Shown here piece by piece: positions 6,323 through 13,629 of a stretch of 16,061 bases of DNA. The stretch lies in NCBI GenBank assembly GCA_002428605.1, contig DIXH01000013.1, positions 39,787 to 55,847 of the forward strand, in the 5' to 3' direction. Source of the stretch: Clostridiaceae bacterium UBA6085. Its GTDB lineage: Bacteria > Bacillota > Clostridia > Clostridiales > Clostridiaceae. Both the position numbers and the translations under genes were made by a program. The notes under the pieces are model-generated. The model worked only from the letters and a program-made list of their open reading frames with translations. It was not told the origin of the DNA and did no database searches. The first letter of the stretch is position 1; the number at the start of each line of letters is the position of its first letter.

Positions 6323-6910
6323 TTGTACGACTATGTAAGAGGAATCTATATGGGAATATTAAAGGATTGCGTTGTGGTTGAAGCCGGAGGGCTTGGCTAC
6401 AAGGTATTTACGTCCGGAAATACGATGGCTATGATGCCTGAGAAGAAGAAAGAGGTCATCCTTTATACTGTTCAGATCGTAAGGGAGGATTTTCTGGGAC
6501 TATATGGATTTTCAACGAGGGACGAGCTGGACCTCTTCTCGGTGCTTATAACCATTAACGGAGTCGGGCCGAAAGCTGCTTTGTCTCTGCTGTCGGTAAG
6601 CATGCCTGACAGGCTTAAGCTTGCGATAATCAACGGGAATGAAGGCCTTCTGATGAAAGCACCCGGGATTGGCAAGAAGATAGCACAGAGGATAATACTT
6701 GAGCTGAAGGGCAAGCTTCATGCAGACGGCATCGATGGAGAGGAATCCGAAGCGGACAATTCAGCTGAGAACACTGAAAATGAAGCCCTCGCTGCACTTA
6801 TTGCACTGGGCTATTCTGACAGGGAAGCAAAGGGTGCGCTTAAGTCAGCGGGCAGTGGCCTGACACTTGAAGATTCCATCAAGGAATCATTAAAGTTGCT
6901 TATGAGGTAG
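6323..6910 (+). CDS. ruvA: Holliday junction branch migration protein RuvA
   Basis: This 195-residue protein has the normal RuvA length and three-domain layout. An OB-fold covers about residues 1-62. Two helix-hairpin-helix motifs follow (INGVGPKAALSLL near 78-90 and APGIGKKIAQRI near 113-124). An acidic linker (about 134-153) leads to the small C-terminal domain that contacts RuvB (about 154-195). RuvA tetramers bind four-way junctions and load the RuvB rings that drive branch migration. TTG 6323 is chosen because AGGAGGTG is well spaced from it and RuvA proteins usually start at this point. It is the first gene of a ruvA-ruvB-queA-tgt operon, and ruvB begins nine bases after its stop. No ruvC is present in the window. 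Confidence 0.96.
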   Translation: MYDYVRGIYMGILKDCVVVEAGGLGYKVFTSGNTMAMMPEKKKEVILYTVQIVREDFLGLYGFSTRDELDLFSVLITINGVGPKAALSLLSVSMPDRLKLAIINGNEGLLMKAPGIGKKIAQRIILELKGKLHADGIDGEESEADNSAENTENEALAALIALGYSDREAKGALKSAGSGLTLEDSIKESLKLLMR

Positions 6911-6919
6911 GTGTGACAT

Positions 6920-7948
6920 ATGGATGATAGAATAACTGCAGGTGATTTTCTCGAGGAGGACATTTCAAGTGAATTTTCATTAAGACCTGTGAGGCTTTCC
7001 GAGTATATCGGACAGGAGAAGGTAAAGGACCGCCTCAAGGTGTTCATAAAGGCGGCGAAGATCAGGGGGGAGTCCCTTGACCACGTGCTGCTCCACGGAC
7101 CGCCAGGGCTTGGAAAGACTACGCTTGCGAACATAATAGCCCGGGAAATGGGGGGTTCTCTGAAGGTTACCTCAGGACCTGCCATTGAAAGGGCCGGTGA
7201 CCTTGCAGCAATCATGACATCACTGAAGGACAATGATGTGCTCTTCATAGATGAGATCCACAGGCTGTCAAGGACAGTTGAAGAGATACTTTATCCTGCC
7301 ATGGAGGACTATGCCCTGGACATAGTGATAGGAAAGGGGGCCCAATCGAAATCGATAAGGCTTGACCTCTCAAGGTTCACTCTTATCGGGGCAACTACCA
7401 GGGTGGGTCTGCTGACTTCTCCATTAAGGGACAGGTTCGGGGTACATCTCAGCATGGAGTACTATACCTATGATGAGCTGAGGGAGATAATCACGAGGAG
7501 CGCAGGGATCCTCAATTGCAGGATAACCGATGAAGGCGCCCTTGCGATTGCAAGAAGGAGCAGGGGTACGCCGAGGATAGCAAACAGGCTTCTGAAGAGG
7601 GTAAGGGATTACTCGACGGTTCTCGGCAGGGATACAATAGATACCGAGTCCGCTTCAAGGGCCCTTGACATGCTCGATGTGGATGAGGAAGGCTTTGACA
7701 GGATAGACAGGAAGATCCTTGAAGCCATAGTAAGGAATTTCGGCGGCGGACCTGTAGGTGCCGAGACACTCTCCTATTTCATTGGAGAGGAGCTGGATAC
7801 GATCGTTGATGTATATGAGCCATATCTTCTCCAGAAAGGGTTCCTTATTAGGACTCCTAGGGGGAGGTGTGCGACTAAAAGAGCATATGACCATCTGGGA
7901 ATAAAAATGGATGAAAAGGAAGAGGGACAGGCGTCCCTGTTCGATTAG
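6920..7948 (+). CDS. ruvB: Holliday junction helicase RuvB
   Basis: This 342-residue AAA+ ATPase is full length. Walker A is GPPGLGKT (60-67), Walker B LFIDEIH (about 108-114), sensor 1 GATTR (157-161), and the arginine finger region is SPLRDRF (167-173). A C-terminal winged helix that contacts DNA covers about 256-334, including GGGPVGAETL. The tail is charged. RuvB hexamers pump DNA through the RuvA-bound junction. The start ATG is nine bases after ruvA, behind GAGGTAGGTG. The stop is 13 bases before the queA start. All key residues are present and I see nothing unusual. Confidence 0.98.
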   Translation: MDDRITAGDFLEEDISSEFSLRPVRLSEYIGQEKVKDRLKVFIKAAKIRGESLDHVLLHGPPGLGKTTLANIIAREMGGSLKVTSGPAIERAGDLAAIMTSLKDNDVLFIDEIHRLSRTVEEILYPAMEDYALDIVIGKGAQSKSIRLDLSRFTLIGATTRVGLLTSPLRDRFGVHLSMEYYTYDELREIITRSAGILNCRITDEGALAIARRSRGTPRIANRLLKRVRDYSTVLGRDTIDTESASRALDMLDVDEEGFDRIDRKILEAIVRNFGGGPVGAETLSYFIGEELDTIVDVYEPYLLQKGFLIRTPRGRCATKRAYDHLGIKMDEKEEGQASLFD

Positions 7949-7954
7949 AAGGGA
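7947..7954 (+). promoter_or_regulatory. Ribosome binding site deciding TTG start of queA
   Basis: AGAAGGGA ends seven bases before TTG 7962. It argues against the longer open frame, which would overlap ruvB. Confidence 0.65.
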
Positions 7955-7961
7955 AATTGAT

Positions 7962-8987
7962 TTGAAGGTTAATGATTTTTATTATGATCTGCCGGAGGAG
8001 CTGATTGCTCAGCATCCTCTGGAAAAAAGGGACAGCTCTAGACTGATGGTTCTAGACAGGCTCAGCGGGGTGATTTCACACAGGGTGTTTTCGGACCTTC
8101 CGGAATATCTTGTGAAAGGTGATGTCCTTGTGATGAATGATACCAGGGTAATCCCGGCAAGGCTTATCGGGTCCAAGGAAGGGTCTGGTGGCAAGATCGA
8201 GTTCCTGCTGCTGAAGAGGCTGGGCAAGGATACCTGGGAAGCTTTAGCAAAGCCTGGAAGGCGTGCAAAGCCAGGAGCAAGGTTCACATTCGGGGAGGGA
8301 CTTCTTACAGCTGAGGTAGTCGAGGTACATGATGACGGGAACAGGATAATAAGGTTCGGGTATGAGGGTGTCTTTGAGGAGATACTTGACAGGCTGGGAG
8401 AGATGCCTCTTCCACCTTATATCACGGAAAAGCTCCTGGACAGGGAAAGGTATCAGACGGTCTACTCCAGGGAAGAGGGATCATCAGCCGCACCGACCGC
8501 AGGTCTTCACTTCACTCCGGAGCTCCTTGAGAGTATCAGGGAGAAGGGAATAGAAACTGTGTTCCTGACTCTTCATGTGGGACTCGGAACATTCAGGCCT
8601 GTGAAGGTCGAGGACATCGATGCTCACGTAATGCATTCGGAGTACTTCTCAATATCAAGGGAGACTGCAGACAGGATCAATGCCGCGAAGGCTGAAGGAA
8701 GAAGGGTCATATCTGTAGGCACCACATCAACCAGGACCCTTGAGACTGTGGCTGATGATAAAGGTTTTGTAAAGGAAGCATCAGGCTGGACCGACATATT
8801 CATATATCCCGGCATCAGGTTCAAATGCGTGGATGCGCTTATAACAAACTTCCATCTGCCGGAATCAACGCTTATAATGCTGGTGTCAGCACTGGCGGGA
8901 AAGGAGAAGACCATGGAGGCCTACAGGACGGCTGTCGGAATGAAGTACAGATTCTTCAGCTTCGGCGACTCCATGTTCATTAAATAG
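7962..8987 (+). CDS. queA: S-adenosylmethionine:tRNA ribosyltransferase-isomerase QueA
   Basis: This 341-residue enzyme transfers and isomerises the ribosyl part of S-adenosylmethionine onto preQ1 in tRNA, giving epoxyqueuosine. Family motifs occur in order: MNDTRVIPARL (58-68), LAKPGRRAKPG (about 95-105), GEMPLPPYI (146-154), GSSAAPTAGLHFT (173-185), HVGLGTFRPV (205-214), VGTTSTRTLE (252-261), TNFHLPESTL and a C-terminal RFFSFGDSMFI. The open frame extends 17 codons upstream into ruvB. The conserved start (KVNDFYYDLPEELIAQ) and the ribosome site place the start at TTG 7962. It lies one base before tgt, the enzyme of the preceding step. Confidence 0.97.
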   Translation: MKVNDFYYDLPEELIAQHPLEKRDSSRLMVLDRLSGVISHRVFSDLPEYLVKGDVLVMNDTRVIPARLIGSKEGSGGKIEFLLLKRLGKDTWEALAKPGRRAKPGARFTFGEGLLTAEVVEVHDDGNRIIRFGYEGVFEEILDRLGEMPLPPYITEKLLDRERYQTVYSREEGSSAAPTAGLHFTPELLESIREKGIETVFLTLHVGLGTFRPVKVEDIDAHVMHSEYFSISRETADRINAAKAEGRRVISVGTTSTRTLETVADDKGFVKEASGWTDIFIYPGIRFKCVDALITNFHLPESTLIMLVSALAGKEKTMEAYRTAVGMKYRFFSFGDSMFIK

Positions 8988-8988
8988 C

Positions 8989-10119
8989 ATGTATACTTTA
9001 TTGAAGACAGAAGGTTCCGCAAGGAGAGGAAGGCTCACTACGCCACATGGCACCATAGAGACACCGGTATTCATGAATGTCGGCACTTTAGCTGCAATCA
9101 AGGGCGCGGTCTCATCCATGGACCTTAAGGAAATAGGCTGCCAGGTGGAGCTGTCGAACACGTACCATCTGCACCTTCGTCCAGGGGACCAGGTAGTGAG
9201 AAAGCTTGGCGGACTGCACAGGTTCATGAACTGGGACAGGCCCATACTGACGGATTCAGGTGGATTCCAGGTCTTCTCCCTCGCTTCGATGAGAAAGATC
9301 AAGGAGGAGGGGGTATACTTCAGCTCCCATATAGATGGCAGCAAGATATTCATGGGTCCTGAGGAATCCATGAGGATACAGTCCAATCTGGCATCGACCA
9401 TAGCCATGGCATTCGATGAATGCGTTGAGAATCCAGCGCCCAGGGAATACGTGGAACGGTCTGTTGAACGCACGACCAGGTGGCTGGACCGCTGCAGGAA
9501 AGAGATGGACAGGCTGAACAGCCTTGAGGATACCATAAACAGGAAGCAGATGCTGTTCGCCATCAACCAGGGAGGTACATACAAGGACCTCAGGGTGCTC
9601 CATGCAAGGCAGATTTCCGGTATGGACATGGATGGCTTTGCCATAGGTGGACTTGCAGTGGGAGAGACCCATGATGAGATGTATGATATCATCGAGGCTG
9701 TTGTACCGCACCTGCCGAAGGACAAGCCGATTTACCTCATGGGCGTTGGGCTTCCGGAAAACATACTGGAGGCTGTCGACAGGGGAGTGGACTTCTTCGA
9801 TTGCGTGCTTCCTGCCAGAAATGGAAGGCACGGTCATGTGTTCACAAATTCGGGCAGGCTCAACCTAAACAATGCCAGGTTCGAGACCGATGATGCTCCT
9901 ATAGATTCAACCTGCAGCTGTCCGACCTGCAAGAGCTACACCAGGGGCTACATCAGACATCTGTTCAAAGCGAAGGAAATGCTGGCCATGAGGCTATGCG
10001 TGCTCCACAACCTGCACTTCTACAACACGATGATGACGGAGATAAGGGACTCCCTTGACAACGGTACTTTCAGTGAATATAAGCAGCGAAAGCTTGCCAT
10101 GGTAAGGGGTAGATTATAG
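8989..10119 (+). CDS. tgt: Queuine/preQ1 tRNA-guanine transglycosylase
   Basis: This 376-residue bacterial Tgt swaps guanine 34 for preQ1 in GUN-anticodon tRNAs; QueA then acts on the product. D89 in TDSGGFQVF and the nucleophile D271 in DCVLPARNGRHG (271-282) are present. GGLAVGE (220-226) forms part of the base pocket. The zinc site is complete: C309, C311, C314 and H340. The ATG lies one base after the queA stop and has no Shine-Dalgarno sequence, so translation probably depends on ribosomes finishing queA. The genes for preQ1 synthesis and epoxyqueuosine reduction are not in the window. Confidence 0.98.
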   Translation: MYTLLKTEGSARRGRLTTPHGTIETPVFMNVGTLAAIKGAVSSMDLKEIGCQVELSNTYHLHLRPGDQVVRKLGGLHRFMNWDRPILTDSGGFQVFSLASMRKIKEEGVYFSSHIDGSKIFMGPEESMRIQSNLASTIAMAFDECVENPAPREYVERSVERTTRWLDRCRKEMDRLNSLEDTINRKQMLFAINQGGTYKDLRVLHARQISGMDMDGFAIGGLAVGETHDEMYDIIEAVVPHLPKDKPIYLMGVGLPENILEAVDRGVDFFDCVLPARNGRHGHVFTNSGRLNLNNARFETDDAPIDSTCSCPTCKSYTRGYIRHLFKAKEMLAMRLCVLHNLHFYNTMMTEIRDSLDNGTFSEYKQRKLAMVRGRL

Positions 10120-10158
10120 CTTGTTGTAATCAAATAATGTACAATTTGTGAAAATCAC

Positions 10159-10187
10159 TTTAATTCAAGGCGTTATTTAATTATAAT
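10159..10187 (+). promoter_or_regulatory. Candidate promoter for yajC-secD-secF
   Basis: TTTAAT (10159-10164), 17 bases, then a perfect TATAAT (10182-10187) lies in an AT-rich gap of about 98 bases after tgt. I see no convincing terminator for tgt in the same gap, so read-through from the ruvA operon is also possible. Confidence 0.5.
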
Positions 10188-10217
10188 AAGATATATTCAT
10201 TTGAAGGAGTTGCATTG

Positions 10218-10502
10218 ATGACCGAGATAATCAAGCAGAGCTGGCCTATTCTTATACTCCTTGCAGTGTTCTATTTTCTTACGTTCATGCCCGAGCAGAA
10301 GAGAAGGAAGGCTTATCTGGAGCTTATAGGAAGCCTGAAGACCGGAGACCTTGTGACCACAAGAGGCGGAATAGTCGGCAGGATCGCAGTTATCAGCGAA
10401 GACAGGATAATCCTGGAGACCGGTCCTGATGCTGTAAGGATCGAAATGGCAAGGAATGCAGTTGCTAATCTTGTCAGGAAAGAAACCGATAAGGAAGCTT
10501 GA
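10218..10502 (+). CDS. yajC: Preprotein translocase subunit YajC
   Basis: This 94-residue protein has one N-terminal membrane helix (about residues 8-24) and then a basic cytoplasmic domain with the YajC motif LKTGDLVTTRGGIVGRI (40-56). YajC forms a membrane complex with SecD and SecF that assists SecYEG. AAGGAG (10204-10209) serves either TTG 10215 or ATG 10218; ATG is preferred. secD starts 96 bases later, an unusually large and structured gap for this operon. Confidence 0.95.
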   Translation: MTEIIKQSWPILILLAVFYFLTFMPEQKRRKAYLELIGSLKTGDLVTTRGGIVGRIAVISEDRIILETGPDAVRIEMARNAVANLVRKETDKEA

Positions 10503-10519
10503 CCTGGAACAGGAAGAAT

Positions 10520-10558
10520 ATGACATCAGGCAGCAGCCGAGGCTGTTGCCTGTTTTGA
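10520..10558 (+). CDS. Candidate 12-residue leader ORF before secD
   Basis: ATG 10520 is preceded by AGGAAG and encodes MTSGSSRGCCLF, stopping at TGA 10556-10558. The stop overlaps the ATG of a second small ORF (TGATG). The coding part spans a strong hairpin, as in leader-peptide attenuators. It is too short to be proven by sequence alone and could be chance. Confidence 0.25.
   Translation: MTSGSSRGCCLF
10527..10556 (+). terminator. Attenuator-like hairpin between yajC and secD
   Basis: CAGGCAGCAGCC (10527-10538) pairs with GGCTGTTGCCTG (10541-10552) with one wobble pair, followed by TTTT. The terminal loop must be opened to about four bases. It resembles an intrinsic terminator with a short T-tract, so termination is probably partial, lowering secDF relative to yajC. 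Confidence 0.5.
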
Positions 10559-10571
10559 TGAAACAGGGCAA
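10546..10571 (+). promoter_or_regulatory. Alternative hairpin exclusive with the attenuator
   Basis: TTGCCTGTTT (10546-10555) pairs with AAACAGGGCAA (10561-10571), with one bulged G and a 5-base loop. Its 5' arm reuses bases 10546-10552 of the preceding stem, so the two cannot form together. This could be an antiterminator, or coincidental. Confidence 0.35.
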
Positions 10572-10602
10572 CCAAATCGAATTTGATGGGGGAAGGTTAT
10601 GA
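10558..10602 (+). CDS. Candidate 14-residue ORF coupled to secD
   Basis: ATG 10558 overlaps the stop of the 12-residue ORF. It encodes MKQGNQIEFDGGRL and ends in a TGA that overlaps the secD ATG (ATGA, 10599-10602). No strong ribosome site of its own is seen, so it would rely on reinitiation. It may be chance, but the double overlap is notable. Confidence 0.2.
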   Translation: MKQGNQIEFDGGRL

Positions 10603-11849
10603 AAAAGGGAAGATACACAACAATTCTTATCGCAATCATACTTATATTGTCATTCCTTGCGTATATGGGCCTTGAAGGCTTTACAGTGCAGGGATACAGA
10701 TTCAAGTCATTCGGGGAGCTTATAAAGAGGGGCCTCGACCTCCAGGGTGGAGTGACTGTCGTCATGGAAGTTCAGACAGACAGCCTTGAGACAACGGAGC
10801 TCGATGTCATCAAGAACCTTCTCGAAATGAGGGTAAACAAGGTTGGAGTCAGTGAAACCGTGGTAACCACAGAAGGTGCCAAAAGGATAAGGATCGACAT
10901 ACCTGGCGCTTTCAATTCCAGTGAAATAGTAAAGAGCCTGTCTACCACGGGTGTACTTACCTTCAAGGACCCGGACGGCAATGTGATACTCACAGGCAGC
11001 GACGTAAAGCTGGCGGAAGCAAGAGTAGACAACACAGGGGCTGCAATAGTATCCCTTGAGCTTAATGAATCAGGAACCACGAAGTTCGCAGAAGCGACGA
11101 AGGAATTCATCGGCAAGCAGATTTCGATCAACATGGACGATGAACAGATTTCAAATCCAGTCGTGAACGCCGAGATATCAAACGGAGAAGCCATGATCAC
11201 AGGAATGGACTCCCTTGAAGAGGCTCAGTTCGTAGCGGGCATAATCGCTTCGGGAGCCCTCCCATATCCGGTCAAGGCTGTTGAAGTCAAGACTGTAGGA
11301 CCGACACTTGGAGCGAATGCCCTTCCTAACACAATGAAGGCGGGAATGGTAGGAATAGGGCTTGTAGTGCTCCTTATGATAGGGTATTATAGAAAGCCTG
11401 GATTCCTTGCATCGATTGCTTTGGGATTCTACATATACCTTGTCCTGCTCATATTCTACAGCATAGATGCTACACTTTCCCTTCCGGGAATCGCCGGATT
11501 CCTTCTTACGATAGGAATGGCTGTTGACGCCAACGTCCTTATCTTTGAAAGGGTACGGGAAGAGCTTAAGTCCGGAGCTGATGTAAAGAAGGCTCTTGAC
11601 GCAGGCTTCCACAGGGCAATGTCATCAGTGCTTGATGCCAACATAACCACTATAATCGCCGGACTTGTCCTCTATTTTGTAGGGACAGGTGCCGTAAAGG
11701 GATTTGCGCTGACGCTTATGATCGGTATTGTCGTATCGATGTTCAGTGCAATTGTAATAACAAAACAGCTGCTGAAGATAGGCCTGCATACTGGTATGCT
11801 CAAAAAGCCTTCCGACTTCGGTGTCAAGGAGGTAGGAGCAAATGCGTAA
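10599..11849 (+). CDS. secD: Protein translocase subunit SecD
   Basis: This 416-residue SecD is of the short clostridial type. TM1 is at about residues 7-24. GLDLQGGV (45-52) begins the large outside region. The SecD/F transmembrane domain starts near 246 and contains five more helices. GMAVDANVLIFERVREE (306-322) is the conserved TM4 segment, with D310 expected in proton-driven conformational change. The loop ALPYPV (220-225) precedes the membrane domain. SecDF uses the proton motive force to pull exported proteins through. GGGGGA lies five bases before the ATG. It overlaps secF by eight bases. Confidence 0.97.
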   Translation: MKKGRYTTILIAIILILSFLAYMGLEGFTVQGYRFKSFGELIKRGLDLQGGVTVVMEVQTDSLETTELDVIKNLLEMRVNKVGVSETVVTTEGAKRIRIDIPGAFNSSEIVKSLSTTGVLTFKDPDGNVILTGSDVKLAEARVDNTGAAIVSLELNESGTTKFAEATKEFIGKQISINMDDEQISNPVVNAEISNGEAMITGMDSLEEAQFVAGIIASGALPYPVKAVEVKTVGPTLGANALPNTMKAGMVGIGLVVLLMIGYYRKPGFLASIALGFYIYLVLLIFYSIDATLSLPGIAGFLLTIGMAVDANVLIFERVREELKSGADVKKALDAGFHRAMSSVLDANITTIIAGLVLYFVGTGAVKGFALTLMIGIVVSMFSAIVITKQLLKIGLHTGMLKKPSDFGVKEVGANA

Positions 11850-12753
11850 GACTAATTTCAAGGTTGTCGGAAAGTGGAAGATCTGGTTCACGTTCTCCCT
11901 GGCTATAATTGTACTTGGCCTTGGCTTCATGGCTACAAAAGGACTTAATATGGGAATCGACTTTGCAGGCGGCACAAGTGTCGTGATTGAAATGGGAAGT
12001 GATTTCAACAAGGTCGATGTGGATGCTATAGTCAAGAAATATGATACAAATGCGGTTTCATCAAAGGTCAATGGTACCCAGCTTGAACTGAGAAGCCAGA
12101 GCCTCGACACTGAAACCACTGCAAATCTTGTGGCTGAGCTTAAGACGGCTTATACGCTGTCTGAGAATCCGGTAATATCCGAAAGCACGATAGGAGCTGC
12201 AATAGGAGCTGAACAGACTACCGGGGGAATCAGAGCGGTACTCATCGCATCACTCCTAATGCTGTTTTATATCTCCTTCAGGTTCAGATTCAATTTCGCA
12301 CTTGCAGCGATCATAGCCCTTATACATGACATCCTCATAACGCTGTCGGTATACGCGATATTCCAGATACCTCTGAATACGCCATTCATAGCTGCCGTAC
12401 TTACCATACTCGGCTATTCGATAAACGACACGATAGTAATCTTCGACAGGATAAGGGAAAACCTCAAGAGCAACAAACACAAGACTCCTGAAGCCGTAGC
12501 GGACCAGTCGATAAACCAGTCGATAACAAGGTCCATAAATACTCTGGCTACCACCCTTTTCACGATCGTTGCAGTTTATGTGTTCGTACCAGCTGTAAGG
12601 GATTTTGCGCTTCCGATAACCATCGGAATAATTTCCGGTGGCTATTCATCAACCTTCATCGCAAGTCCGGTCTGGACCATGCTTGAGAAGAAGATGATCG
12701 AGAAGCATACTGCAAAGAAGAAGGCTCCTTTCAAGACTGCGAAGGCAAAATAA
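11842..12753 (+). CDS. secF: Protein translocase subunit SecF
   Basis: This 303-residue protein has six membrane helices. GIDFAGGTSVVIEM (38-51) is the SecF counterpart of the SecD DLQGG region. GYSINDTIVIFDRIREN (191-207) is the conserved TM4 segment. The C-terminus is basic (lysine-rich from about 283), consistent with a cytoplasmic end. GGAGGTAGGAG inside the end of secD serves as ribosome site, and the eight-base overlap indicates coupling. Many Firmicutes have a fused SecDF; here the two are separate, as is usual in Clostridia. Confidence 0.97.
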   Translation: MRKTNFKVVGKWKIWFTFSLAIIVLGLGFMATKGLNMGIDFAGGTSVVIEMGSDFNKVDVDAIVKKYDTNAVSSKVNGTQLELRSQSLDTETTANLVAELKTAYTLSENPVISESTIGAAIGAEQTTGGIRAVLIASLLMLFYISFRFRFNFALAAIIALIHDILITLSVYAIFQIPLNTPFIAAVLTILGYSINDTIVIFDRIRENLKSNKHKTPEAVADQSINQSITRSINTLATTLFTIVAVYVFVPAVRDFALPITIGIISGGYSSTFIASPVWTMLEKKMIEKHTAKKKAPFKTAKAK

Positions 12754-12767
12754 CGGCTGATGCAGCC

Positions 12768-12798
12768 GGGCTGTGCCGTTTGTAGGCGCAGCTCTTTT
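12768..12798 (+). terminator. Intrinsic terminator after secF, with an alternative fold
   Basis: GGGCTGTGCC (12768-12777) pairs with GGCGCAGCTC (12785-12794) over 10 bp with two wobble pairs, a 7-base loop and TTTT. The left arm can instead join a hairpin made by AACGGC (12752-12757) and GCCGTT (12775-12780). The -35 box of the next promoter lies in the loop. Confidence 0.7.
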
Positions 12799-12808
12799 GT
12801 ATTATAAT
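12780..12808 (+). promoter_or_regulatory. Candidate promoter for recJ-like gene and apt
   Basis: TTGTAG (12780-12785), 17 bases, then TATAAT (12803-12808). It is nested in the secF terminator hairpin and lies 28 bases before the ATG. Confidence 0.6.
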
Positions 12809-12836
12809 TATAGTGTTTTCAGGACGGTGAATTTCC

Positions 12837-13616
12837 ATGGTGAGAATCCTAAAAAGAATAATAGATGGCGCATCATGGACTCAGGCAGTTCCTGAATATA
12901 AACCGCCGTACATTGAGAGACTTACTAAGGCCATAAACAACAGGGAAAAGGTAATAGTCTACGGAACAGGAGACAGGGAAGGAATCTGCGGGATCTCCAT
13001 ACTCGTGCTCGTACTTCGGTATTTCAATTCTGACGTCGAGTATTTCGTGGTTGACGGAACTGAAAGCGAGGATGCGCTCAGGGACCTTGTAAGAAGGCAT
13101 ATCGACTTCTTTTCTCCAGGCCTCATGATAACTCTGTCGGACATGGTAACGAGAGCTGCCTGCGAGGCTGCAGGCGGCAAAGACAGCCTTGTCATGGCGA
13201 TCGGTGCAAGAACCGAAGAAGACCGGCTTTCATATTACAAGGAAGACCTTTCACTCGTTGGGAATGTATACCAGCTTTCAGAGCTTCTTTCAAAGTACTA
13301 CAATACGAGGAATTTCATGAGATACTCGGATCTCGTGTTTCTCGGTGCACCTGCAGACAGCCCTGCCGGAAACGACGAAAGGCTGTACCGGTCACTTGGC
13401 AGGAAACAGCTTCAGTGCACCACAAACTACGGTCTATGTGCAGCTAAGGCCATCACAAGAGGCCATATCGAAGGGATCAGAAAATTCATTACTCCGAAGG
13501 ACAATCCGGTTGGCACTTTGGACAACTCACGAATAATAATCGAGATGCTGACAACAGGCGATGGTAACAGAGCAGAGCAGATCGCGAAATATCTTCAGAA
13601 CCTGGCACTTTGCTGA
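12837..13616 (+). CDS. Degenerate, truncated RecJ-derived DHH-like protein
   Basis: This 259-residue protein sits where clostridial genomes usually have recJ, the single-strand 5'-3' exonuclease. It aligns by eye with the RecJ N-terminal core. KVIVYGTGDREG (38-49) matches IVIYGDYDVDG; LMITLSDM (96-103) matches LIITVDNG; DLVFLGAPAD (165-174) matches DLVALGTIAD; ITPKDNPVGTL (218-228) matches IAPRINAAGRL; and MLTTGDGNRAEQIAKYL matches the next helix. The DHH triad is replaced by GAR (123-125). Motif I keeps only D46 plus E48. The DHHA1 and OB-fold parts of RecJ (normally 550 or more residues in total) are absent. It is probably not a nuclease, though D174 is kept. The frame is intact and the codon use matches neighbours, so it looks retained rather than freshly broken. 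apt starts 13 bases after the stop. Confidence 0.8.
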   Translation: MVRILKRIIDGASWTQAVPEYKPPYIERLTKAINNREKVIVYGTGDREGICGISILVLVLRYFNSDVEYFVVDGTESEDALRDLVRRHIDFFSPGLMITLSDMVTRAACEAAGGKDSLVMAIGARTEEDRLSYYKEDLSLVGNVYQLSELLSKYYNTRNFMRYSDLVFLGAPADSPAGNDERLYRSLGRKQLQCTTNYGLCAAKAITRGHIEGIRKFITPKDNPVGTLDNSRIIIEMLTTGDGNRAEQIAKYLQNLALC

Positions 13617-13629
13617 AATGGGGGATAAC

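Noticed and set aside
7911..7961. ATG 7911 as the queA start
   Set aside because: It would overlap ruvB by 38 bases and add a basic extension not found in QueA. TTG 7962 gives the conserved N-terminus.
8886..9725. A 279-codon minus-strand frame
   Set aside because: It is the shadow of tgt, with Ser-rich, low-quality composition and no ribosome site.
12837..13616. recJ broken by a sequencing frameshift
   Set aside because: apt begins 13 bases after the stop, so there is no space for the missing C-terminal half, and the catalytic motifs are changed within the intact frame.
13561..13629. ATG 13561 as the apt start
   Set aside because: It would overlap the RecJ-like gene by 56 bases and has no ribosome site. 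ATG 13630 matches the Apt N-terminus.
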